Of a DNA stretch of 64,000 nt, positions 1 to 12,100 are shown in pieces (position 1 is the first letter of the stretch; every line of letters starts with the position of its first letter). The notes beneath the pieces are model-generated. The model saw only the letters and a program-made list of their open reading frames with translations, had not been told where the DNA came from and searched no databases. Source of the stretch: Bugulina stolonifera. Its lineage: Eukaryota; Bryozoa; Gymnolaemata; Cheilostomatida; Bugulidae. A program made the translations under genes and the position numbers. Location of the stretch: positions 13,023,700-13,087,699 of the forward strand of contig OW285191.1 in the NCBI GenBank assembly GCA_935421135.1, read 5' to 3'.

Positions 1-112
1 AAAGTTATATGTGGATTTCTTCCATATATGGAAGTGGAATGTGAAGTCAAAGCTAGAAATGCTGCAGGAATCAGTCTGGTCGGAGAGAACTCATGCTATA
101 CCTCATGTGCAG
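1..112 (+). CDS. P1 partial FN3, second half
   Basis: The frame opens at base 1 with ICGFLPYMEVECEVKARNAA and ends YTSCA, the A-type second half. The usual donor after TGTGCAG is GGGAAG, not GT, at 113. A GTGCAG six bases earlier (donor at 107) would keep phase 1 and drop two codons. The exon starts left of the window. Confidence 0.75.
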
Positions 113-3100
113 GGGAAGCTATGAGCCAAGCAAATCATTTTGATAGAAAGTTATGTTATGATTATAACTAAGAAGTGGGCAAGTATCAGTACTACAAGTA
201 CTACTTGACAAATATAAGTACATTTACAATAATGTACAATAAACACAAGTCCTGTATATTCATTGAGACTTGAGTACAAATTCCAGGTTATATCATGCAC
301 AATGAGCCCATTTTAATGTCAATTTACATGTAGCATGATTAAAACTAAATTTCATCACCTTCTTGCTGTATGGACTATTACGTGTTCTATGACAAATTTT
401 TACTAGAATTAATGCTAGTTCAGCTTAACTGACTGAAAATACATGTAGCTATTCAAGGACTAATGTAAATAAAAATAAATGTGCATCTGCTGTTTCTTTT
501 AGCTCCGGAACCACCTGTGATTTCTGTCAATACCACAGAAGATATCTTTGCTGGTAGAAAGGTGTGGAAGTACGCAGCTTCCTGGAGTGTAAGTGGGCTA
601 CACCCTAATTAAGTTAGTCACAGAAACAAGTGCCTCTTTTATTTAGTAACCCAGCAGTATTTTTTTAGATTGACATACATGTAATTACTTTGAGTGAAGG
701 ATTTCGTGCGTTTGCCAAAAAGTTATGCAAAAGGTTTGGTTCAGTCATCTTAATGTAAAGCCTATGGTTACCGTGACTCTGCATCATTTGACTTTTATTT
801 TTATTCTACTTCCTTCTACATGGTATGCACAATGCGGCAATTTCAAACCATAATTTTGATTGTAGCCACTAGAGAGAGTAAACTGCAATGGTTCTCTATC
901 ATATATCTATGGTATAAATGGTACACTAGACTCTGGGATCACTAGTGATACATCAAAAGTATTCTATTTAGATGGATATCAGCTTTATAATGTAACAGTA
1001 TTGGCTGTTAACTCTCATGGAAACTCTACTCTGGTAACCAGAAGTGGTAGGAGTGATGTCATAGGTAAGAGTTTCACTGTGGAGAATTTTTGACAATACT
1101 TTACATTATGGTGTAACTATTCATTGGGGTTAAGTAAGATTTTGCCTAAACGGGAATATGCCGTGGAATTGCATTGTACATATTCATTATATTGTACATT
1201 GTATATATAGAGTAATGCACGTGTTTATACAGTGAGATTCTACCAAAAATTAAATGTAAAATACAAAAATAATATACATTTCCTGTTATAGAAGCATCTT
1301 CAAGATTTAAGGCTAGAACTGTTTTAACTAATCCTCCTGCTACAAGATAACGAATAACATTGAATGATTTTAGCTCCACAGTTCAAGCCACGTAACGTAA
1401 AAGTCACTCCAAAAAGTACTTCCTGTGTAGAACTGACTTGGGACCCTCCACAGTACCCCGGTGGTTCAAATGTTACATATGAGGTAAATCGTTCTGTTTA
1501 CAACCTGATACTGTACTATGCTGTGCTGTGCTGTGCTGCGCTGCGCTGCGCTGCGCTGTCCTGTACTTTCTGTGCTGTACTTTCTGTGCTGTACTTTCTG
1601 TGCTGAACTCTCTGTTCTGTACTTTCTGTGCTGCACTTTCTGTTCTGTACTTTCTGTGCTGTACTTTCTGTTCTGCACTTTCTGTTCTGCACTTTCTGTT
1701 CTGTACTTTCTGTTCTGCACTTTCTGCTCTGCACTTTCTGTTCTGTACTTTCTGTTCTGTACTTTCTGTTCTGTACTCTCTGTGCTGTACTTTCTGTGCT
1801 GTACTTTCTGTGCTGTGCTTCCTGTGCTGTGCTTCTTGTGCTGTGCTTCCTGTGCTGTACTTCTTGTGCTGTGCTATACTATTGGTCTGGTACATCATAT
1901 CCTCCCGATAGCAAAGTATCATATATCACCGAGTATGACATTGTCCACGAGGACTTGCATTTCCATGTCTACAATTAAATTTGGTCAAGCAGTGATGCAG
2001 ATCCCTACTGAGATACTGATTTTCTAAATTCCACAATAGCAACAAAAAACTAAATTTGCTACAAATTAAAGATGCCAAGAGTGATAACTTCTGTATCTCA
2101 TGTTATCATGTATTTGTAAGGAGAAACTATAACAACTGTGGTGGGCCACAATTACCAATTGTTTTCCTTAGATACATTTAGATATACATAATTCTCTTCT
2201 GCACTACACTGTAGCAATACTCAATTTAGTAGTAACCTGCTTTAGGTCACATGTAATGATGATGGAACACAGACTATTGGGTCAGACACGAATCTTTCAA
2301 AGGAGGTTTGTGATTTGGACCCATATACAGAAGTAAACTGTAAGATCACAGCAAACAACAGTGCTGGAGGTAGTTTAGTTGCTGAAGATACCAACTATAC
2401 TCTCTGTGCAGGTACGCAATAGACATAGTTTATGGGTGGTTTCTCTTTATAGTTTGCCTCTGTAAGGAAACTCTGATATGATTGTTTGACGATATTTGTG
2501 TAGATACATGTATTCATTTACAATAAGTATTATAAAACTTACTGATTTTAGTGCCTGATTCACCAAATGTTAGTCTTGATGTGACAACAGATTATATTGA
2601 TGGTCTAAAGGTCTGGAAGTATGTGGTGTCATGGGATGTAAGTTTATTAGAACAATAATATACCTGTCTTGTAGTACCTGTGCATGGTTCGGTATTTTTC
2701 ATTATGTATTACTTTTTTGTAATGCAGGTCGCAATGTTCATCAAATATTTTCAAGAAGGATGTAGCCACATCTAGGGCATGCACTTTACATGCAGTAGTA
2801 AAAGCTGACTAACCCGGCACCACTACTTTGTGGGTGTTGATTAGTCCCTATACTTACTATGTAAGTGAAGCATTGCTAACACTTTCAACTAGAAAAGCTG
2901 GTGTCAAGCCTGATGAGATGGATAATCTCTGATAAAGTATATGTGCAAAAGAATAGAAAATTTTTGAAGAATGAGGCAGATCATAGTAATAGCACTTTTT
3001 TTCAAAATAACAACAATATCTTACATGAATTATTCATTTTAATTTGCTTACTTCCGTTTAAATTTTGGCTGCTTTCTGAATTTTTATTGCTTACTTTGGG

Positions 3101-6100
3101 GATACTGTTGTTTATTGTAGCCACCAGGAAGAGTAAACTGCCATGGTTCTTTATCATATATCTATGGTATAAATGGTACACTAGACTCTGGGATGACTAG
3201 TAATACATCAAAAGTATTCTATTTAGATGGATATCAGCTTTATAATGTAACAGTATTGGCTGTTAACTCTCATGGAAACTCTACTCTGGTAACAAGAAGT
3301 GGTAGGAGTGATGTCATAGGTAAGATATAAATTTTGAATTTCAATTATAACATGGTTACCTCCAATGTTAGTACATGCGTATATTCAACCAGGAAATGAT
3401 AATTTGGTAAGACGGTTTCTGTAAGCTCGATGTAAACTATCCGCGTACATATAAAGTACACGTAAACTATCCGTATAAAGTATGAAGTATGCTATGCTCT
3501 ACTGTACTGTGACATGTTGAATGATTTTAGCTCCACAGTTCAAGCCACGTAACGTAAAGGTCACACCCAAAAGTACTTCCTGTGTCGAACTGACTTGGGA
3601 CCCTCCACAGTACCCTGGTGGACCAAATGCTACATATGAGGTAAAGTAAGCTGTTGACAACATCAGTACTATATTTAGTACTAGTGGTTTGGCAATGTAG
3701 ACAATTTGGCAAAGTATAGAACATCATGTACATGTGTACCAAGTGGAGACAATACCAAACCAGTGCTGACTTTCTTACTTTTTACCCTCCGTATTCGCAT
3801 TGTAAATATCATAACCCCTGTTCACACTATGACTCTATGTGCACATGTTTGCTATGGAGGTAAGGCTTAGCTATATTGGTCACACGGGCAATCACTAGCT
3901 ATTATTAACCTATCTCCTGGCCTCTTCAGACCAGATAACCTAGATTCAAACGCCAGTTAGTTTAAACCGAATGAAAGCTGAAAACTTCAATAATCAGTTA
4001 GCATGAAGCCAGTCGACTAAACACTTTTTGGATATCTGTGCAATAATGCAATCTCCTGAAGAATATCCCAACTTCAACAAATAGTATGCCAATTACAGGG
4101 GAATATAATTCCTTGATTCAGACTAATTGTGCATCATTCCAACACCTAAGTGTAGAATGGGTAGGGTCTTTACTGTATAGTTTATACGGCATGTGAACTA
4201 TTGATTATAAATAATTATATATTATGCTGTTTGGTGTTAGATTTTATAAGGAATGCTTTGAGTCAATAATACTTGTTCAGTAGTTTTGCAATACAGCTCA
4301 AGTGTAGTTGCACAGCAATATACTATGTTGTGCTTCAGTTTACATTAAATTTAAATTGCTGTCCACATAATGCTGAGTAGGTGACTGCCCTATTGTATAA
4401 ATAACCTGCTAACTAGATTACTTGATGTTTCAGATAACTTGTAACAATGAGACCAGCACAAAGAGGCTAAACATGGATCTTTCAAAGGAGGTTTGTGATT
4501 TGGACCCATATACAAGAGTAAACTGTAAGATCACAGCAAACAACAGTGCTGGAGGTAGTTTAGTTGCTGAAGATACCAACTACACTCTCTGTGCAGGTAA
4601 GTAGTAGACAATGGTTTTTCTTTATAGTTTGGCTCTGCAAGGAAATGATGTGTTAGGTAATATACAATAAATTTGTGTAAATATACTGTATATTTACAAT
4701 CATATTATTGTAATATTTACTGGTTTTAGTGCCTGACCCCCCAAATGTTAGCGTTACTGTGACAACAGATTATATTGGTGATCTAAAGGTCTGGAAGTAT
4801 GAGGCATCATGGGATCTAAGTTATGTCAGTAGCTTTAGTACCTATACATGGTACAGGAACAATTTAATGTGATGTACATTATTATGATACACCGAAGTCA
4901 TATAATCAACTTTTTCTAGGTTGATATGCTTAAGTGTAATTGTTGGTCTAAAGGTGAATGTGCATCTGTCAAATGGAGGTCGCAGTGCTCGGTAAACTAG
5001 ATGAAAGTGTATTAGTTCGAAATTTCCATGCTTTTAACAATACTTTAGGGATGCAAGAAAATCTACCTGAATTATTTTCTCCTATAGGAATAGACTCTGT
5101 CAGTGTTTATATTTGCACTGTTTCAGCTATGCCCTTCACCCAGTTCAACAGTAACAAACTTGCAAGATATCCCTGACACCAGTTATCAGCTGAGTGAACT
5201 TCCATGCCTAAGGGGGCTTTGCTTTTAGCCTTGAAAAATGTTTTAAACTGATACATTAGTATTCAAATTCAATAAACCCACCAATGCCTTTTGTGTTTAT
5301 TGATATTCATTATGATTTTTACAGCATTAAAGCATTTTTTTGTACAGGACTTGACACAAGATTAACTTTTACAGGCATCAGAGAGAGTAAACTGCAATGG
5401 TTCTCTATCATATATCTATGGTATAAATGGTACACTAGACTCTGGGATCACTAGTGATACATCAAAAGTATTCTATTTAGATGGATATCAGCTTTATAAT
5501 GTAACAGTATTGGCTGTTAACTCTCATGGAAACTCTAATCTGGTCACCAGAAGTGGTAGGAGTGATGTCATAGGTAAGAGTTTCAATGTGGAGAATTTTT
5601 TACAGTACTTTACATTATATAATGATGTAATTTTAGCAAGGAATTTGTCTTTGAGCAGTCAGAGACTTGTTTCTTGTTTGACCATAAAAGAGGACCTGGT
5701 GTATAACTACATTGCACCTCAGTTCACATCTACTGCTCACTGGTAGAACTACCCATACTGTATTGCACACTTTGGTGCAGTAGTAATGTGTATATTGTCC
5801 TCAGTGTTAGACGATTAAGTGCCATAAAAGCTCCCATTTCAAACCCCAGTCAGGGATAAGTTATTATCTCTGACTGACTGACCAACCTGACTACTCACTG
5901 AAAAATTCTAAATATTCTTGCAGAAAAATATCGAATATAGAAATGTACGGAAAATTTCCATAATAATAATATATTGCACTTTTCATTTGAGGGTTTCAAC
6001 AAGCTGGTGGGAGCTCATATATTATACAAGTTGTGTTATACTGTCAATTTATGGTTAAAATGTCCTTAATAGAACCACAGTTTCATCCGAAGAACATTAT

Positions 6101-9100
6101 GATATCACCAATAGATCCTTCATGCATCAACATCACTTGGAGCCCTCCTCTTTTTCCTGGAGGGGAAAATATATCTTATGAGGCAAGTTATTTTTTTGAA
6201 TTTAACAAAAGACTGATTTAAAATGCTAGAAGAACAATAATATTGTTACATTTATTATGTTGTGTAACCTTAGTTCCAGAGTGCATTGTACTGTGATTAC
6301 TTACCAGAGTAAATTGTTCTGTGAGTACTTACCTATATATGAAGTACATGTATGTATGTAAATATATTCTTTCAGGGTAATTGCAACAATGTGACCTGGT
6401 CCACAGGTCCTGAGGCTAACCTCTTTAAAGAAATATGTGGATTCGCTCCTTATTCAAAAATTCAATGTGAAGTTGCAGCAATTAACACTAAACGAAGAAG
6501 TGCATCTGGAGCAGATGAGAACTACACCCTTTGTGCTGGTTGGTCTTTCCAAATAATATATACATACATGACAAGCATTTTATTTTTGCAAATCATGGCT
6601 GAACCGCCACAGATCTTCATATGCAATATACATGTACAATGCACATGAGTCGTGAGTGTACGAAGTAGTTATGTAATCATTTTATATAAAGTAATAACAT
6701 GTAATTTTGTAGAACCTGCGTTAGATGGAAGAGTAAAGTATGAAGACATTTATGATGAGAATCATAACAGACGTGTTCTGATCATAAATGCTAAACAGGT
6801 CTGACAAGCTACTCCTCTCTCTTGATTTACATGTAAATATTGAGTCCTTACTTTTGAATCATCTAATGCAAAATTTAAATTGGAGTGATTTATTTATTTC
6901 AGAGTATCAGAACCAATTGTGAAGATGGTATACACTTAGAAGCAAGTATTGAGAACAGCACTTTCAGCTCAGACCTTAGTTTCCCCAATCTGTTAGCATT
7001 GAGTAATTATACCGTCACACTACGTATCACCAACAGTGAAAACAAATCGTCTGATGTTTTTGCTCATATTACAACAGGAGAGTTGGGTAAGGTCTACACA
7101 CATTATTACTGATAATTTCAGCATAGAATGGAAAAAAATCTCTTGATGTCTATCATGTTGTTTGCTGTAGCAGGAAGTAAGGGGTCAGCCGTTGCAAAGA
7201 AACAATTGCATTTGCCAAATCAGCTAAACACATCTACTGAATACTGGTAATAATTGTATTTCGTTGTTTTCAACATCCAGGTTCTTGACTAGTTTGGCTG
7301 ACTGGTGACTCTACCAATTATTACAGAGGAGTCATGTTTCATATATTATGTGCATTATACGGCTTGTTTGGTTACAGGTTTTATTGCTGAAGTTAGACTT
7401 GGCCTAATTTGACATCAATACAACTGATTGGCATACATGTAAAATCTGTACCAATGTTTATATTATATTTTCTAGCACCATTTGATGGTCCAACCATTAC
7501 AGAGTCTTTTTCCACAAACAGCTGCATTAACCTGTCATGGTCTGAACCGAAGCAAAGCAATGGAGTAATAGCAAGTTATAATGTAAGTGCGCTATTACTT
7601 AAGATTAAACAACAGTGGCTACGCATGGTTTATATTACGCCAGGTGTACACTTTAGCTATTTTATGCAATACCATGCATTATACTGAGAAATCACAACCA
7701 GTATCCCCAAATTATTAAGCCAGCTATGTAAACCAATAACTACACGTAACTTTGTTCAAAAACTATTCTCTGGCAACAACTGCTTCATGCAATCAGTGCC
7801 AAGAAACGAGATAAATACTTAAACAATTTTCGATACAACGTTGTTCTAACTAAAAGAGTCTAAAATGCGGGTAACTATTAAAGACTGAATGTCTGGTTCT
7901 GCAGTTCAAGTGCATGGAAGATCAACTGGTGGGTAATTACACCAGAGGAAGTGTTGGATGGAGCTCTACAGAGCACCTCTTCCTGACTAGCTGTCATTTC
8001 TCTTATGGTAGCACTGTGTACTGTAGTATAACAGCTTTCACATCAGTAGGATATGGCCCAACAACTGTAGCGCAGGTTAAAGTGACATGCAATGGTAAGT
8101 TTGCACTAATATAATCAGTGTCCATTATTATACATATCCAGTAGCATGCAAAACTTTCCACGGTAGACTTAGTATGCTACATGTATAAGTACATGCATTT
8201 TATCTGCTTCTCAGGTAAAATATTATAAACAAAAATAATTCAATGAAGATAGTGGAGGGAAACCCAAAGGCTGTGCAGCCTTCCTGAGTTGTCCTCTCTT
8301 GTATGAGCAGGAAGTATAATTGCAAACCAGTTATGCTAATTTTGGTTATTGATTTCTCTTTCGGCAGTTTCTATGTTTTACCCAAGTTTATCATGATTGT
8401 GTATTTTAGAGAATTACAAAAAATAGGCAACCACTACCTCCATTCACTCTCGAAGTTTATAGAAGATATGAAGAAATTGTCTTCTCATTGCATTTATAGC
8501 CTAAATAAATAAGAAGTTTTCTTGCTAATTGCATTTCCTTGATATTTGAAATAAAATAACAACACTTGAATATTTGTGGCTAAGTATCATACTATCAAAA
8601 TTGTCGAAGGAATCTATCAAATCTGGCTTAATTGGAAATTTATTGATTAAAAACATCTCCATGTGCTTTATAATAAGGCTAACTGCGTTACTTAGATGAC
8701 ATAGACTACCTTTGTTTGAGATCAATTTGTAGCAGATGACATCATCTGCTCTTGTACTGGTAGACTTTTTGAATAGCTCCAGGTAAGTAGTATCCAACCA
8801 GCTGTTCAGCTTTATGAGTGGTCTTGGTCAATTTTGGATTTTTTTCCTCTTCAAGTTGATATTACAACATGACCAAGAGACATGAATCTTTGCCACAAAT
8901 ATTCAGTATAATACCAGAGTTGACTATCATAATCCATGTACACTTCATGTCCCTCAGAGCCAAGTAAACCTGAGTTCAATATAACTAGCTTCTTGGGAAA
9001 GGAGGAAGAAAATAAAGATGTGGTAATAGAAATTAATTTAAAGGTTAGTTTGGCTGCACTAATACAGAAATATGGACCTTCGTTTACTTGCATATATAAA

Positions 9101-12100
9101 AGCACCATGCAATGTTAGGATAAAATATTCAAGCATTAATTTATAAAAAATATCAATGTTTTATATTTCAAAATAACTTTTTTAAATGTTTAACTTTTTG
9201 CTTTATTTCATTTTGCAAATAGTGAAATTAAATCTATATTATTTGCATTTACTTTTCATGTATGCTAGCTGCTATATAGTGTATACTAATTACATATGCA
9301 ATAATTACTTTGCAGCCCTCCATATCTTATTGTCAACTACTTACTGAGTACAGGATGCTTATAGAGGAGCAGGATCGGTCTAGTAGAGAAGGATATCAAC
9401 TTATAGTAAGCAGTTCGAGACTTTACCATTATGCTGGTGTTACTCCTTTTACCAATTACAAAGTGACTGTCATAGCTGTTAACAATGAGAACAAGACAAG
9501 TAGTAGTTACAACTACATAAAATCTGCTGAAATGGGTAGGAATACGTGTGTACAGTAGTATTCATACGCTACCAAACTTTTACATTGGACAATAATTTTG
9601 CTATCAGTGTTTGTACATGGTAATCAAAGTTTAGAATGTATTACATTGACAGATGGCACCGTCATTTTGCTTCTGCGTGTATTAGAAGCTGTTCAAGTGT
9701 TGTATCTTTGATGTGAATATTGGTGTCTTGGCAATTTCTCGGACTGGCCCAAGTTGTAAACAAAATCTCAGTCTCAAGGCTGAGACCATAAGGGCTGGCA
9801 ACTTTAGAGTTTGCTGGGCCAGAATAAACTATCCCTAGCTTTTTGGCAGATCCAAGTTTCTCGAATAAAAATAAGGATTTGGCTTTTCCCAGGCCAGTGT
9901 AATAGAGACACCTGTGCAAGTAGCCGGTCAAATTATTTGTAGACTAAATGGTCAGTACTGGAAATTTAGGTTATGAAGACACTAAATGTGATCAAACTGG
10001 TCAGCATTAATAATGTTATTTTATGCAAATCAAAACAATAAGCAATTGACGTTATTCACATTAGCTAATATTTGCTAGGCTGGGATCACTCCACTGATAT
10101 TTTTGTAAGTCTATTTTTCTTGTTTCTACCTTTAGAACCAGAAGTTCCTAATGTTTCCCTGACCTCTTCTGAACATTGTATAGAGATTTTCGCATCAAAA
10201 CCAAATATGACGAATGGGCCTATACAATATTATCAGGTAAATACACTAGTGCATTTTACGCCGAAGTATAAATGTCCATTTAACCTTACACATCACAGTC
10301 AAAGATGTAAATTTGCTTCACCAATAGTGATATAAAACAGCACATGACCATATGAATGTTGCTGACCTATTTGAAGAAGCTATAATTGTCATTGAGTAGA
10401 GTTTGTAAAATTAACATTATGTCAGCTTTAATTCAAATATTTCACATGTTTCATACAGTTGATCATGGGTGCAAGTTATTTCATTTATTCATCAGTTCAA
10501 TTGCTCAAGTTCTACGGTGTCAAGGAATATAACAGTCCCATCGATAGATGAGAATGGTTCAGCTGAATTCTGCAAACTAACCCCTGCGACTCTTATAACC
10601 TGCTCAGCTATAGCTGTAAATGGAGCAGGTAGCAGTCCAGCTGTCACCGACTCACTGTACACAAGAATTCAAGGTGAGTTAATCAATACTCATGCTTGCT
10701 TAAAAATCACGCTATGATAATAGAATAATAATATAGAAATAATTTGGCAATGTTATGAATTTTAAAGACAGAAGCAGCATAATTATTTCACTAGCAATAT
10801 GCCTCTCCTATACATGGGGTACTTCAGGTCTCTTTTGACTAATTTTTGATTAAACTTTCCTGCCTAAAGAGCAGAACCATAACATGAAATTCAAGTGCAT
10901 GTTCAATATAATCCAAAACAACGTGTAGGGCTATTGGCATAAGCAATATGACTAAGTATTGTTCCTCTACAGCCATGGAAGAATGTGTATTTCTCTGCAT
11001 ATCATATTAGCATTGAATCTGATCATGTGTTTAAGTGAAAAGCATGGCGAAGGCCAAACCTAGAATTCTTGAACCAGAGTTTGGAAGTAAAGCTGTTTCA
11101 GTTGAAATTTTAAAACCGGATATTGGAGAAACAATTAATATAAGGTTAGTTCTACAAAATTATGATGTTATCTCATTAAAATATTTACATTTTTACATTG
11201 CGCGTACATGCAATTATTGTTATGAGTAATACTCACAAGATAAATTTTATTGCCTGCCTATTCATATTTCATCCAGTTAAGCATCATCTGTTTGTAATAA
11301 CATTGTAGTCGGTATCTGGTTATGTTGTCCCCTGTAAGAGCCGTGGTTAAAAGTTCTCTAACAGAGGAATGTGATGAACACTTTGCTTTAAATCCTAAGA
11401 ATTTCTCCAGTTCAGCTCCAGGTGGATGTTATGTCACTGCGGAGTTGTCAGCAGAAGAAATTGGGGATAGTGAAGTTTTTCGTGTAGGGGATGGTGCAAC
11501 CTACGGCCCTTATTACAATGCACTATTGAAAGAGAAAATGAGCTATAAGCTCTACATTGCAGTACTTGTGGCTGTTGAGGTGAGGGTCTATTTTCTATTA
11601 TTATTATCAAGGAAATCATCAGTAGAACAAATAATGCTAGTCTTCTCTAAGATCCTACGCTTTATTTGTACATTATGTACGTTACATTGCTGCTGTCAAA
11701 TTCTAAACTAAAATAACTAAGAGTAGAAATGAAACGTTTAAATGTCCTGCAGCTTGTAAATCTGTAGTTGCAGTTAGTCTATCTTTGCTTTACATCTATG
11801 GAGTTATATGATACACACATTGTAGGTACGCATGCATATCTACTACAATGTATTTTGTAAACAACATTTAGTTGCGATATAACTGGTTAGCCTTGACATT
11901 TTAGGGGCAAGACGTGCCTATAGTGAAAGTCCTTGATCCAGTCAAAATATCAGGTCAGTACATGTGGATAACTGGTCAGTACATGGGAATAGCAGGTCAG
12001 TACACGTGAATAGCAGGTCGGTACATGTGAATAGCGGGTCAGTACATGTGAATAGCAGATCAGCACACGTGAATAGCAGGTCAGTACATGTGGATAGCAG

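Noticed and set aside
1466..2027. Several overlapping open frames of 70-170 residues on both strands
   Set aside because: They lie in the 14-bp minisatellite; the residues simply repeat (CTFC, LSVLYFL) in every register.
9662..9931. Minus-strand 89-residue frame within a P1 intron
   Set aside because: No domain, no splice context and no paralogous counterpart; treated as chance.
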